A stretch of DNA of 64,000 bases. It comes from Methylobacterium sp. Its GTDB lineage: Bacteria; Pseudomonadota; Alphaproteobacteria; Rhizobiales; Beijerinckiaceae. The notes below the pieces were generated by a model. It saw nothing but the letters and a program-made list of their open reading frames with translations, was not told where the DNA came from and did no database searches. Each line of letters starts with the position of its first letter. Position 1 is the first letter of the stretch. The DNA lies in contig PERO01000004.1 of the NCBI GenBank assembly GCA_002928875.1, positions 124,001 to 188,000 of the forward strand, read 5' to 3'. Positions 9,696 through 19,769 of the stretch are shown here, piece after piece. A program made the position numbers and the translations under genes.

Positions 9696-10341
9696 CACGC
9701 CGAAGCCGCTGATCCGCGCCGGCGGCAAGACCCTGCTCGACCACAATCTCGACCAGCTCGAAACGGCGGGGATCGAGACCGTCGTGGTCAATGTCCATTA
9801 CTTCGCCGAGCAGATCGAGGCGCATTGCGCGCGCCGCAGCGCACCGCGCATTCTCATCTCGGACGAGCGGGCAGCCCTGCTCGATTCCGGTGGCGGGGTG
9901 CGCAAGGCCCTGCCCCTGCTGGGCGACGGGCCGTTCTTCTGCCTCAACGCCGATACGATCTGGCTCAACGGGCCGCGTTCGAACCTCAGACGCATGGCGG
10001 AATTCTTCGATCCCGCCGCGATGGACATCCTGCTGATGGTCGCGCCGACCGTCACCACCATCGGCTGGGGCAATCGCGGCGATTTCCGCCTGCTGCAGGA
10101 TGGGCGGCTTGAACGCACGGGCCGCCACGAGGTGGTGCCCTTCGCCTATTGCGGCGCGGCGATCCTCAAGCCCGCGCTGTTCGGGAACCGTCCCGAAATC
10201 TTCTCGCTCAATCGGCTTTTCGACGAAGCGCAGGAGGCCGGTCGGCTCTACGGCCTGCGGCTCGACGGGCTCTTCATGCATGTCGGCACGCCGGACGCGC
10301 TGGCCGAGGCGGAATCCGCCCTGCGGCTGCGCGTGTTCTGA
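9616..10341 (+). CDS. murU: MurU-like N-acetylmuramate-1-phosphate uridylyltransferase
   Basis: This 241-residue nucleotidyltransferase has the signature LLAAGLGTRMRPLT near its start followed by TPKPLI, and the NADTIW acceptor motif. Beside an AmgK-type kinase it is best read as MurU, making UDP-MurNAc from MurNAc-1-P in peptidoglycan recycling and bypassing de novo UDP-MurNAc synthesis. The first ATG (9616) has GAGGCG just upstream and lies inside the tsaE fusion gene; a later ATG at 9646 would still retain the active-site motif but would cut close to it. A general sugar-phosphate nucleotidyltransferase is the fallback description. Confidence 0.87.
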   Translation: MSETTRITHAMLLAAGLGTRMRPLTDDTPKPLIRAGGKTLLDHNLDQLETAGIETVVVNVHYFAEQIEAHCARRSAPRILISDERAALLDSGGGVRKALPLLGDGPFFCLNADTIWLNGPRSNLRRMAEFFDPAAMDILLMVAPTVTTIGWGNRGDFRLLQDGRLERTGRHEVVPFAYCGAAILKPALFGNRPEIFSLNRLFDEAQEAGRLYGLRLDGLFMHVGTPDALAEAESALRLRVF

Positions 10342-10353
10342 CCGGCCAGCCGC

Positions 10354-13300
10354 ATGGCCCGTGCAAGACCCAACGTCTTCACCGTGCCGCCGGGCATCGA
10401 TTTTCCGCGCGTGACGGTGGAAGCGCTGCTGGAGGGCCGGCTGTTTCCGGTGCCGGATGCGGAGGATCCCTTCCGGCTGGCCGATCTCGTGCTCTACGTG
10501 CCGACGCGGCGCGCGGGGCTTGCCTTCCAGCAGGCCTTCGTGGCGGTCGCGGGGCGCGGTTCGGCCGTGCTGCCCGAGATCCGGCCGCTCGCCGAACCGG
10601 GTGACGCGCTCGAACGGCTGCTCGCGGAAGCCGGCGATGACGGGTTCATCGCCGGGGAGAAGCGCCGGATCGGCGCCCTGGAGCGGGCTTTCCAGCTCCG
10701 GCCCGCCGTCGCGGAATGGCAGGCGCGACTGGTCGAACACCGGCGCGCCTCGGGCGAGGACCCGCCGCCCGCCTCGCTGGCCGAGACGATCGACCTCGCC
10801 GAGGCGCTGGGCCGGCTCATCGACGAGATGGCGATCGAGGGTCAGGACCTCGCCCGGCTCGCCACGATCACGCCCCAGGATTTCGACCCGTCGCGCTTCG
10901 ACGATTACTGGTCGCTGACGCGCGATTTTCTCAGCGTTGCCGCGCGGATCTGGCCGGATATCTGCGCGAGATCGGGCGTGGAGGACGAGATGGCGGCCCG
11001 CCTGCGCCGCATCCGGCAGGAGGCGCAGCGCCTCGCGCGCGAGGACCAGGCGCGGCCGGTTCTCGTTGCGGGCTCCACCGGCTCCGTGCATGCAACGGCC
11101 GAATTGATGCGGGTCGTGAGCCGGCTCGATCGCGGCGCGGTCATTCTGCCCGGCCTCGACCGGCGGCTCGATGCCCAATCCTGGGATCTCGTGGGGTCGG
11201 ACAAGGCGGGCCTGCCCACCCGCTTCGCGCATCCGCAGGCCGTCCTGAAACGCACGCTCGCCACGCTCGGCGTCACGCGCGCGGATGTCACCCCGCTCGG
11301 GCACGAAACCGCCGCGCTGGCCGCGCGCAATGCGCTGTTCTCCGAGGCGATGCGCCCGGCGGAAACCTCCGGCCAGTGGCGCGAGACCCGCCCTGCGGTA
11401 TCCGTCGCCGAGGCGCTCGACGGCATGATGCTGGCCGAGGCGCGCGACGAGCGCGAGGAAGCGCGGCTCATCGCGATCCTGATGCGCCAGACACTCGAAA
11501 AGCCGGGCGCATCGGTGGCGCTCGTCACCGCCGACCGCGCGCTGGGGCGCCGGGTCGTGCTCGAACTCGAGACCTTCGGGATCACGCCCGAAGTCTCGGA
11601 TGGCACCACGCTCGCTGACAGCGAGGCGGGCCGGTTCGTGCGGCTGTTTCTGGCCGCGGCGGAAAGCGGCCGCTCGCCCGAGCTTCTGGCCCTGCTGCGC
11701 CATCCCGCGAGCCGTTTCGGCTTTGAAGGCGACGAATTGCAGGCGCTGACGCATCGGCTGGAACTGTTTCTCGCGCGGCAGCATCGGTTCGATCCCGCCT
11801 TGCCCTGGGCGGCGCGCGTCGCGGCGGTTCTGGCGGGCGAAGCGCCGGCCTGGCCCTGGGGCGAACGGGTTGCGCCGCATGATCTCGCGCCGCTGGCCGC
11901 GCTCGCCGCGACTGTGGACCGGGCCTTCGCGCCGTTCCTCCCGCAGGCCGGGACGCGCCGGCTTTCGGATCTCGCGCAGGCTCTCGGCGCGACGCTTGAC
12001 GATGTCTCGACGGTGTTCGACGGCGATTTCACGGGCGGTGACGCGATCGAGGAAACCCTGGAGACGCTGACCCGCTTCGGTGGCGAGCTTTGGCTCACGC
12101 CGGGCGAATTGCCGGCGCTCATGGCGCAGAGGCTCTCCGCGACGCCGCTTCGCAGGCCGCAAATCGCGGGCGCGCGGGCCCATGTTCTCGGCTTTCTCGA
12201 GGCCCGTCTGCTCCATGCCGATCGCGTGATCCTCGGCGGCCTCAACGAGGGCTCCGTGCCGCCGGCGGTCGCGGGTGATCCGTTTCTCAACCGCGCCATG
12301 CGGCTCGGTCTCGGCATTCAGCCCGGCGAGCGGCGCATCGGGCAGGCCGCGCATGACGTGACCATGCTGGGTGGCACGACCGATCTCGTGCTGACGCGGG
12401 CAAGGCGTGTCGGCACGGCCCCGAGCCTGCCGTCGCGGTTCGTGCTCAGGCTCGCGGCCTTTGCCGGGCCGGAACTCTGGGAGAAGCAGGTGAAGGCGCG
12501 CGGTGAAGCCTGCCTCGCGGCTTTGCGGCAACTGGAAAATCCCGGACCGCGTGCGGGCTCGCAGCCCCCGCGCCCGGTGCCGGCTGAACCGCGCTTGCCC
12601 GAGCGCATCAGCATCACCGAGGTCGAGACGCTGATGGGCGACCCCTATGCGCTCTATGCCCGGCGCATCCTGCGGCTCGAACCGCTGGATCCGATCGATC
12701 CGCCGCCGGATGCGCGGGATCGCGGCACGATTCTCCACGGCGTGCTGGAGCGCTTCACGAAGGAGCCGCCTGCCGCCGATGCCGAACAGGCCACCCAGCG
12801 CCTGCGCGATCTCGCCTCCGCGGCGTTGCGGCCGCTCGCCTCCGAGCCGGAACTGCAGCTGTTCTGGTCGCGCGCCTTCGAGGCGATGCTGCCGGGTTTC
12901 CTGGCCTATGATGCCGAAGCACGCAGCCGCGCAGCGAGCATCATCGCGGAAGCGCGGGCGCGGCTGGATCTCGAATTGCCTTCGGGGCTCCGCGTCGTGC
13001 TGACCGGCAAGGCCGATCGCATCGAGATCGACGCGGAGGGTTTTGCCCGCATCGTCGATTACAAGACCGGCCCGACGCCAAGCTGGAAAGACGTCGAGAA
13101 AGGCCGTTCGCCGCAGCTCACGCTCACCGCGCGTCTGGCGGAAGAGGGCGCTTTCGCGGGGCTTCCGGCCATCGCCGGCATTGCCGGCATCGCCTATCTG
13201 CCGATCGGCGGACGCGAGCCGGTGATCCCCGTCCATGGCGAGAAAGGTGCGGCCGATTTCGCGCCGCTCGTCCGGGACATCCTGCCGGCGCTCATCGCAA

Positions 13301-13452
13301 GGCTCGATGCGCTGGCGCGCGGCACGGAGGCTTACGACGCATCGATCCGCCCAAACCGGCGACGCGGCGAGGAAGGGCCCTACGATCATCTCGCGCGGAT
13401 CGGCGAATGGTCGATTCCCGGCGCGAGCGAGGAGGGCGGCGAGGATGCGTGA
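10354..13452 (+). CDS. addB: Double-strand break repair protein AddB (alphaproteobacterial type)
   Basis: AddB is the second subunit of the AddAB helicase-nuclease that resects double-strand breaks for RecA loading. The protein has 1032 residues, in the range of alphaproteobacterial AddB. The N-terminal half is a helicase-like fold that has lost the standard helicase motifs, and the C-terminal RecB-like nuclease domain shows a RGTILHGVLERF segment and catalytic IVDYKTGPTPSW near residues 899-910. It starts 12 bases after murU and overlaps addA by 8 bases, so murU-addB-addA look co-translated. Confidence 0.93.
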   Translation: MARARPNVFTVPPGIDFPRVTVEALLEGRLFPVPDAEDPFRLADLVLYVPTRRAGLAFQQAFVAVAGRGSAVLPEIRPLAEPGDALERLLAEAGDDGFIAGEKRRIGALERAFQLRPAVAEWQARLVEHRRASGEDPPPASLAETIDLAEALGRLIDEMAIEGQDLARLATITPQDFDPSRFDDYWSLTRDFLSVAARIWPDICARSGVEDEMAARLRRIRQEAQRLAREDQARPVLVAGSTGSVHATAELMRVVSRLDRGAVILPGLDRRLDAQSWDLVGSDKAGLPTRFAHPQAVLKRTLATLGVTRADVTPLGHETAALAARNALFSEAMRPAETSGQWRETRPAVSVAEALDGMMLAEARDEREEARLIAILMRQTLEKPGASVALVTADRALGRRVVLELETFGITPEVSDGTTLADSEAGRFVRLFLAAAESGRSPELLALLRHPASRFGFEGDELQALTHRLELFLARQHRFDPALPWAARVAAVLAGEAPAWPWGERVAPHDLAPLAALAATVDRAFAPFLPQAGTRRLSDLAQALGATLDDVSTVFDGDFTGGDAIEETLETLTRFGGELWLTPGELPALMAQRLSATPLRRPQIAGARAHVLGFLEARLLHADRVILGGLNEGSVPPAVAGDPFLNRAMRLGLGIQPGERRIGQAAHDVTMLGGTTDLVLTRARRVGTAPSLPSRFVLRLAAFAGPELWEKQVKARGEACLAALRQLENPGPRAGSQPPRPVPAEPRLPERISITEVETLMGDPYALYARRILRLEPLDPIDPPPDARDRGTILHGVLERFTKEPPAADAEQATQRLRDLASAALRPLASEPELQLFWSRAFEAMLPGFLAYDAEARSRAASIIAEARARLDLELPSGLRVVLTGKADRIEIDAEGFARIVDYKTGPTPSWKDVEKGRSPQLTLTARLAEEGAFAGLPAIAGIAGIAYLPIGGREPVIPVHGEKGAADFAPLVRDILPALIARLDALARGTEAYDASIRPNRRRGEEGPYDHLARIGEWSIPGASEEGGEDA

Positions 13453-16400
13453 TCGCGCCGGCCCGGTCGAACAGGCCATCATTTCCGAGGAACTGAAGCA
13501 TCGGCGCTGGCGCGCGATCCAGCCCAGGGAAAGCGCCTGGGTGGCCGCCAATGCCGGCGCGGGCAAGACCTCGCTTCTGCGCGACCGGGTGCTCCGCCTG
13601 CTGCTCGAGGGCGTGCCGCCCGATCGCATCCTCTGCCTCACCTTCACGAAGGCTGCCGCAGCCGAGATGCAGGGGCGCATCTTCGACACGCTGTCCGGCT
13701 GGGTCTCGGCCGAGGACACGGCTTTGCGGTTGGCCATCGACGAATTGCTGGGTCGCGATGCGCCGGCCCAAGCGCGGCGCGACTGCGAAAAGCGCGCGCG
13801 GCAACTCTTCGCGGAAGCGGTCGAAACGCCCGGCGGACTGAAGATCCAGACGATCCATGCCTTCGCCGAAAGGCTGCTGCACCTGCTGCCGGTGGAAGCC
13901 GGCGTGCCGGTGAATTTCACGGTGCTCGATGAAGCCGAACATGCGAGCCTGTGCGAGGAGGCGCGCCGGCTGGTGGTGCTGGAAGCGACCCGTCACCCGC
14001 GCTCGCGCCTGGCCCGGAGCGTCGCAGCGCTGACGGATATCCTCACCGCGAACACCTTCGGCCCGGCTGTGGAAGCCGGCATGGCTGCGTGGCGCAAGCT
14101 GGCACGGGAGCGGCCGCTTCTGCCGCCTGACCTCCTCGACACCGCGATCGACGGCCTTTTCCAGATCGGTCCGGATCTCACCGAGGCCGTGCTGATGGAA
14201 CGGCTCTTCGAGGCGCTTCCGGCATCGCAGGAGGCGCTGGCCTTTGCCGGCGCGATCCGGGCGGCGAAGGAAGCCGGCAAGCAGGCTCTGATGGCCGCCG
14301 AGCGGCTCGAGAACTTCGCGCGGAAAACCGGCCCGTCGCGTCTGGAGGAGGCGCTGGATTTCGTGCTCCGGAAGGATCGCGAGCCACAGGCGAAACCCGT
14401 TCCGGCGAAGGTGGTCGCGGCAATCGCGGGCCTCGACGCCTTCATCGCCGATTGGCGGGAGAAGATCGTGGATTTCCAGGCGCGGCGCCGCGCCCTGCGC
14501 ACCGCGCGGCAATCGCGCGCGCTCGGCGATGTCAGCCGCGCCATGCTGGCCCGTTACGAGCGGCTGAAGGCCGAGCGGCGCGCGCTCGATTTCGACGATC
14601 TCATCGACCGGTTGCGGGCGTTGCTCAAGCCCGACAAGGCCCCCTGGGTGATGATGAAGCTCGACGCCGCGATCGAGCATATCCTGGTGGATGAGGCGCA
14701 GGATACCTCATCCGCGATGTGGGACATCGTGGCGGCGCTGGCGGATGATTTTTTCTCCGGCGAAGGGCAGGTAAGCCGCCCGCGCAGCCTTTTTGTGGTG
14801 GGTGACCAGAAGCAATCGATCTTCTCCTTCCAGGGGGCCGAGCCCCGCGTCTTCGAGGAGAAGCGCGGGTACTTCGCCGGCCAAATCCAGGCCGGAAACA
14901 ATCTCGTCAGTGATCCGGTGCGGCTCAACGTGTCGTTCCGCTCCTCGGAGGAAGTGCTGGAGGCGGTGGACGCTGTCTTCGCCCATCCCGAGCGCCGTCG
15001 TGGCCTGACCAGCACCGGCATCGCCGAGCAGCATCACCCGGCCTTTCCGCTTCGGCCCGGCCTCGTGGAATGCTGGCCGCTCGAAGGCAAGCGCGATGGC
15101 GATCCGTCGAGCCCCGAGCAGCTCTGCGCGGAGCGGATCGCCAACAGAATCGCGCTGTGGCTGAAAACCGGCGAGACAAGTCTCGTGACCGGAAAGCCGA
15201 TCCGGCCGGGCGATATCCTGATCCTCGTGCGCACGCGCGGCGCCTTCTTCGCGAGCCTCATGCGCGCGCTCTCGGCGGCCGGCGTGCCGGTGGCGGGCGC
15301 CGACCGGATTGATATCCGCAGCGAAATCGGGGTGCGCGATCTTCTCGCCATCGCGCAGGCCGCCCTGCTGCCGCTCGACGATCTCACGCTCGCGACCGCG
15401 CTGAAATCGCCGCTCTTCGGGCTGGACGAGCCGGCCCTGGAGCGCCTCTGCCGCCATCGCCCTGCCAGCCTGCGCCAGGCGATCGCCGTGGCCGCCGGGG
15501 ACGATCCCGCGCTTCCGGCCATCGATGCGGCACTCGCCCGGCTGGAAACGCGCGCCCTGACGATGGGCCCGCACGAGTTCTTCACGCGGCTGCTGATCGA
15601 GGATGGCCCGGTCACACCGGGCATGCCCGGTCGCATGGTCATCATGAAGCGGCTCGGGTCGGATGCCGCCGATGCGCTCGATGCCTTCCTCACCGATGCG
15701 CTGGCTTTCGAGGACAGCTATCCCGCCTCGCTGGCGCTGTTTCTCGCGGCGCAAGATGCGCGGGCGCACGAGATCAAGCGCGACCCGGAATCCGGCGGCG
15801 ATCAGGTCCGGATCATGACCGTGCATGGCGCCAAGGGCCTCGAAGCCCCCATCGTGTTCCTCACGGAAGCCGGCTCCGCGCCATCCGACGGCAAGGATGC
15901 GAACATCGTGGGGATGGATCATCCCGATGGCGCGTTCTTCCTCTGGACCGCGCGCAAGGAAGACGAGGCGGAACCGCTTTCCGAGGCGCGCGGCCAGCGC
16001 AAGGCGCTGAATTTCGAGGAATATCGCCGTCTTCTCTATGTGGGCCTGACGCGCGCCCGCGAGCGCCTCTATGTCACCGGGCATCTGAAATCCAACGAAA
16101 ATCCCCGCGCGGTCGATGCGGTGCCGGACAGCAAACCGCCTGCCGAATGGCCCTGGCATGCCCTTGTCGCGGCGGGCCTCGTGCAGGAAGGCAAAGCACT
16201 CCAGCGTCTATCCAGCGAAGACGGCGGCTGGACCGCACTGCATTGGCCGCCACGCCCGCGCGACCGGCGAACCGGCCCGGCGGAGCCCGAGCCGAAGCCA
16301 AACGGCGCGCCGGCACCCGCATGGGTTCTGACCCGGCTTCCCGATGGCGGCCGCGTTGCTGCCCTCTCGCCGAGCCGGGCCGGTGCCCAGCCGCGCGAGC

Positions 16401-16936
16401 CCGCACGTCTTCGCCCTGATGCGCGCGCCGATGCCCGACGCGAGGGTATCTTTATCCACCGGTTGTTCCAGTTCCTGCCCCGCTTCGCGGAGGAGGAGCG
16501 TCCACGGCTCGCCCTGGACCTGCTGCGCCAGGAATTCGGCGAGGACGGCACGGATCGCGCGACGCGCCTCGTCGATCCGGTGCTCGCCCTGTTTCACCAT
16601 CCGGGATTTCAGCCCTTTCTCACGCCGGACTGGCGCGCCGAGGTGGCGCTGGCCGGCCATGTGCGGCTGGCATCGGGCGAGATGCGCTTCGTTCCGGCCC
16701 GGATCGATCGGCTGCGCTGGCGTGACGGCGCGATCGACATGCTGGATTTCAAGACCGGCTATCGGCCGCCCGGCGGCCCGGATTCGGCGATGCTGGCGCA
16801 GATCGCGCTCTATCGCGCCCTGCTGCGCGCGGTGTTCGGCGTGAGCGACGTGCGCTGCCACATCGCGTGGTTCGCGACGGCCCGGATCGAGATCCTCGAC
16901 GATACGGCGCTCGAGTCCGCGATCACCACACTGTGA
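13445..16936 (+). CDS. addA: Double-strand break repair helicase AddA
   Basis: AddA is the UvrD-type helicase and nuclease subunit of AddAB. The chosen ATG overlaps the addB stop by 8 bases and gives 1163 residues; the open frame extends upstream inside addB, but nothing there looks like AddA. Visible motifs in order are Walker A ANAGAGKTSLL, motif Ia LTFTKAAAAEM, the Walker B region LVDEAQDTS, VVGDQKQSIFSFQGA, motif V MTVHGAKGLEAP, the YVGLTRARE motif VI, and a C-terminal nuclease with MLDFKTGYRPP. All expected catalytic motifs are present. Confidence 0.95.
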   Translation: MRDRAGPVEQAIISEELKHRRWRAIQPRESAWVAANAGAGKTSLLRDRVLRLLLEGVPPDRILCLTFTKAAAAEMQGRIFDTLSGWVSAEDTALRLAIDELLGRDAPAQARRDCEKRARQLFAEAVETPGGLKIQTIHAFAERLLHLLPVEAGVPVNFTVLDEAEHASLCEEARRLVVLEATRHPRSRLARSVAALTDILTANTFGPAVEAGMAAWRKLARERPLLPPDLLDTAIDGLFQIGPDLTEAVLMERLFEALPASQEALAFAGAIRAAKEAGKQALMAAERLENFARKTGPSRLEEALDFVLRKDREPQAKPVPAKVVAAIAGLDAFIADWREKIVDFQARRRALRTARQSRALGDVSRAMLARYERLKAERRALDFDDLIDRLRALLKPDKAPWVMMKLDAAIEHILVDEAQDTSSAMWDIVAALADDFFSGEGQVSRPRSLFVVGDQKQSIFSFQGAEPRVFEEKRGYFAGQIQAGNNLVSDPVRLNVSFRSSEEVLEAVDAVFAHPERRRGLTSTGIAEQHHPAFPLRPGLVECWPLEGKRDGDPSSPEQLCAERIANRIALWLKTGETSLVTGKPIRPGDILILVRTRGAFFASLMRALSAAGVPVAGADRIDIRSEIGVRDLLAIAQAALLPLDDLTLATALKSPLFGLDEPALERLCRHRPASLRQAIAVAAGDDPALPAIDAALARLETRALTMGPHEFFTRLLIEDGPVTPGMPGRMVIMKRLGSDAADALDAFLTDALAFEDSYPASLALFLAAQDARAHEIKRDPESGGDQVRIMTVHGAKGLEAPIVFLTEAGSAPSDGKDANIVGMDHPDGAFFLWTARKEDEAEPLSEARGQRKALNFEEYRRLLYVGLTRARERLYVTGHLKSNENPRAVDAVPDSKPPAEWPWHALVAAGLVQEGKALQRLSSEDGGWTALHWPPRPRDRRTGPAEPEPKPNGAPAPAWVLTRLPDGGRVAALSPSRAGAQPREPARLRPDARADARREGIFIHRLFQFLPRFAEEERPRLALDLLRQEFGEDGTDRATRLVDPVLALFHHPGFQPFLTPDWRAEVALAGHVRLASGEMRFVPARIDRLRWRDGAIDMLDFKTGYRPPGGPDSAMLAQIALYRALLRAVFGVSDVRCHIAWFATARIEILDDTALESAITTL

Positions 16937-17024
16937 GCGGCAGGGCGGTTGCCTTGATTCCGGCGTTGTCGATCACTAGGTTTTGGGTCAACTGCTTCCC
17001 TTTCAGTCATTCAGGAACCACATC

Positions 17025-17351
17025 ATGGGCACCAATACCCACGCCGTCACCGACAAGAGCTTCACGACGGACGTTCTCAATTCGGCCGAGCCGGTCGTCG
17101 TCGATTTCTGGGCGCCGTGGTGCGGCCCCTGCCGCATGATCGCGCCGGCGCTCGAGGAAATCGCGGTCGAGATGGCCGGCAAGGTGAAGATCGCCAAGGT
17201 CAATGTCGACGAGAATCAGGATGTCGCGGCGCAGTACGGCATCCGCTCCATTCCGACGCTGATGATCTTCAAGGACGGCAAGCTCGCGGCGACCAAGGTC
17301 GGCGCCGGCTCCAAGGGCGATCTGGTGAAGTGGATCCAGGCGTCGTCCTGA
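17025..17351 (+). CDS. trxA: Thioredoxin 1
   Basis: This 108-residue thioredoxin carries the active-site motif WCGPC in [14 protein letters not shown] and the conserved cis-Pro context SIPTLMIF. It is the general dithiol reductant for cytoplasmic enzymes. The ATG at 17025 is preceded by an AGGAA ribosome-binding site; an in-frame upstream start at 16983 would add an unrelated tail and is rejected. It follows addA after 88 bases, as in other rhizobial genomes, and is closed by a strong terminator. Confidence 0.97.
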   Translation: MGTNTHAVTDKSFTTDVLNSAEPVVVDFWAPWCGPCRMIAPALEEIAVEMAGKVKIAKVNVDENQDVAAQYGIRSIPTLMIFKDGKLAATKVGAGSKGDLVKWIQASS

Positions 17352-17377
17352 GCCTTTCCCCTCCGGTTCTGTATCAG

Positions 17378-17406
17378 GGCCCGCGCGCAATCGCGGGCCT
17401 TTTTTA
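17378..17406 (+). terminator. Intrinsic terminator after trxA
   Basis: GGCCCGCG (17378-17385), loop CGCAAT and CGCGGGCC (17392-17399) are followed by a run of Ts. It separates trxA from convergent folC, whose stop codon overlaps the T tract. Confidence 0.88.
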
Positions 17407-18705
17407 TTGGGGCAGCGACCCGTCCGCGGCGAGAACCTCGCCCGCGAGATAGAGCGAGCCGCCGATCACGATGCGCGGCGGGGTGGACCAGTCGCGGGCC
17501 GCGAGGAAACGCAGGGTGTCCTCGACCGTGCCGGCCAGTGCAGCCGGCAAGCCCTGCGCCCGCGCTTCCGCCATCAATTCGTTGGCCGGGCGCGCGCCGT
17601 CCTGATCGAAGCGCACGGCAAAGAATTCCTGCGCGAGCCCCACGAACGGCGCGAGCAGCTCCTTCGGGTCCTTCCGCGCCATCGTCGCCATGATGAGGAT
17701 CAGCGGGCGGGGGCTCTTTTCCTCGAGCGCGACAAGGGCCTCGCCGAGCACGCTCGCGCCATCGGCATTGTGGGCGCCGTCGAGCCAGATCTCGCTGCCA
17801 GCCGGCGCAAGCTTCGTCAGCGCGCCGGTGAGCCGCTGGAAGCGCGCCGGCCATTCGACATTCTGGAGGCCAGCCTCGATGGCCGTTACCGGGATGTCCT
17901 CGCCGAAAAGGCGGCGCAGGGCCGCGATCGCCGTCGCGGCATTGCCGTGCTGATGACGTCCGAAAAGGCGCGGCAGGGGCAGATCGAGCAGCGCATCCGC
18001 ATCCTGGTAGACGAGCCGGCCGTTCTCCTCGAAGGCATGGAAATCCTGCCCGCCGACCAGAGCCTCGACGCCCAGCTTCGCCGCGACCTCGAGGCAGACC
18101 GCGACGGCGCGCTCATTCTGCTGCGCCAGGATGAGCGGCGTGCCCCGCTTGATGATCCCCGCCTTCTCGAAGGCGATCTTCTCGATGGTGTCGCCCAGGA
18201 ACTCGCGATGATCCATCGAGACGGGCGTGATGACCGCAAGGGCAGGCTTCCGGATGACGTTGGTGGAATCGAAGCGCCCGCCCAGGCCCACTTCCAGCAG
18301 GATCACATCGGCCGGATGGCGGACGAAGAGATCGAACGCCACAGCGGTGGTGATCTCGAAGAAGGTGATGGGCTCGCCCGCATTGGCGGCTTCCACGCGC
18401 CCGAAGGCCGCGACCAGTTCCGCCTCGCTCACCAGCGTGCCGGCCAGGCGGATGCGTTCGTGAAAACGCACGAGATGGGGCGAGGTATAGACATGCACCC
18501 GCTTGCCGGCGGCCTCGAGCATGGCGCGCAGGAAGGCGATGGTGGAGCCCTTGCCGTTGGTGCCCGCGACATGGATGACCGGCGGCAGGCGTGCCTCCGG
18601 GTTGCCGAGCTTGGCCAGCAGCCGTTCGGTGCGCCCGAGGCTGAGATCGATCAGCTTGGGGTGCAGCGAGAGAAAGCGTTCGAGATAGGCGTCCGATGTC
18701 CGCAT
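17404..18705 (-). CDS. folC: Bifunctional folylpolyglutamate synthase/dihydrofolate synthase
   Basis: FolC adds glutamate to dihydropteroate and then extends the glutamate tail of folates. The 433-residue protein starts MRTSDAYLERF and has the Mur-ligase-like P-loop HVAGTNGKGST, a VGLGGRFDSTN segment and the WLDGAHNADG motif. A long open frame continues upstream through accD, but the homologous start is at 18705. It is the last gene of a minus-strand run trpF-trpB-trpA-accD-folC. Confidence 0.95.
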   Translation of the reverse strand: MRTSDAYLERFLSLHPKLIDLSLGRTERLLAKLGNPEARLPPVIHVAGTNGKGSTIAFLRAMLEAAGKRVHVYTSPHLVRFHERIRLAGTLVSEAELVAAFGRVEAANAGEPITFFEITTAVAFDLFVRHPADVILLEVGLGGRFDSTNVIRKPALAVITPVSMDHREFLGDTIEKIAFEKAGIIKRGTPLILAQQNERAVAVCLEVAAKLGVEALVGGQDFHAFEENGRLVYQDADALLDLPLPRLFGRHQHGNAATAIAALRRLFGEDIPVTAIEAGLQNVEWPARFQRLTGALTKLAPAGSEIWLDGAHNADGASVLGEALVALEEKSPRPLILIMATMARKDPKELLAPFVGLAQEFFAVRFDQDGARPANELMAEARAQGLPAALAGTVEDTLRFLAARDWSTPPRIVIGGSLYLAGEVLAADGSLPQ

Positions 18706-18767
18706 CAGGCCCCCATCGACCGGAAATGGCGCATGGTCAAGCGAGCGGCTTGCCGGTGGCGTGACGA

Positions 18768-19622
18768 TCAGGCCGCTTCGCGCTTCATCAGCAGGCGGCA
18801 GAGGCGCGACACGGTGGAGCGGATCTCCTTGCGGTGCAAAACCATGTCGACCATGCCGTGATCGCGCAGATATTCCGCGCGCTGGAAACCCTCGGGAAGC
18901 TTCTCGCGGATGGTCTGCTCGATCACGCGTGCCCCGGCGAAGCCGATCAGTGCGCCGGGCTCCGCGATATGCACGTCGCCCAGCATCGCGTAGGAGGCGG
19001 TGACGCCGCCGGTGGTCGGGTTCGTCAGCACCACGATGTAGGGCAGGCCCGCCGCGCGCAGGCGGCGCAGCGCCACGGTGGTGCGCGGCAGCTGCATCAG
19101 CGAGAGAATGCCCTCCTGCATGCGCGCCCCACCCGACGACACGAACAGAACCAGCGGGGTCGAGCGCGCCAGGGCCGTCTCGAAAGCGAGAATGATGCCC
19201 TCGCCGGCCGCCATGCCGAGCGAGCCGCCCATGAAGGCGAAATCCTGCACGGCGATGGTCGTCGGCAACTGGTCGAGCGTGCCCGTGGCGACGGTGACCG
19301 AATCCGGCATGCCGGTTTTCGTCCGGTTGTCCTTCAGGCGATCGGTGTAGCGCTTCTCGTCGCGAAATTTCAGCGGATCGAGCGGCACCTCCGGCAGGGG
19401 CACGATCTCGTATTGCCCGCCATCGAACATATGCGCGAGGCGCTCCTTCGTGCCCATGCGCAGGTGATGCTCGGAGCTGGGGATCACCATCAGGTTGTCC
19501 TCGACCTCCTTGTGGAAGACGAGCTGGCCCGATTCCGGGCACTTGATCCAGAGATTGTCCGGGCTCTCGCGCTTCAGGAACGAGCGCACCTTGGGCGGAA
19601 CGAGATTGGTGATCCAGTTCAT
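18768..19622 (-). CDS. accD: Acetyl-CoA carboxylase carboxyltransferase subunit beta, degenerate zinc ribbon
   Basis: AccD with AccA transfers CO2 from biotin to acetyl-CoA, the first step of fatty-acid synthesis. The 284-residue protein has the crotonase-like fold with [13 protein letters not shown] and [14 protein letters not shown]. In AccD of E. coli four cysteines near the N-terminus bind zinc; here only [10 protein letters not shown] remains and the second pair is replaced ([11 protein letters not shown]), so the zinc ribbon cannot form. From memory the same loss is seen in other rhizobial AccD proteins. The start has GAGGA upstream. Confidence 0.95.
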   Translation of the reverse strand: MNWITNLVPPKVRSFLKRESPDNLWIKCPESGQLVFHKEVEDNLMVIPSSEHHLRMGTKERLAHMFDGGQYEIVPLPEVPLDPLKFRDEKRYTDRLKDNRTKTGMPDSVTVATGTLDQLPTTIAVQDFAFMGGSLGMAAGEGIILAFETALARSTPLVLFVSSGGARMQEGILSLMQLPRTTVALRRLRAAGLPYIVVLTNPTTGGVTASYAMLGDVHIAEPGALIGFAGARVIEQTIREKLPEGFQRAEYLRDHGMVDMVLHRKEIRSTVSRLCRLLMKREAA

Positions 19623-19769
19623 GGGAATCCTCTTTTAACGCTCGCCCTCGCTGCCCTTTCGTTCCAAAGGGCAAGCTCGGTCCGATCCCTCGCAACGGGC
19701 CTCCCGGCCCTGCTCGGCGTCGCCTTGCTCCTTACCGGCGACATCGTCGCCGGTCATTTCAATAGACGC

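Noticed and set aside
9523..13920. Very long open frame on the minus strand (over 1,400 codons) opposite addB and murU
   Set aside because: It is rich in Arg, Gly and Ala with no domain pattern, and lies antisense to well-supported genes. Such frames are common in high-GC DNA.
19623..19769. Leader peptide or attenuator before accD or after trpA
   Set aside because: No Trp-rich short frame or hairpin/T-tract pair is visible in this spacer.
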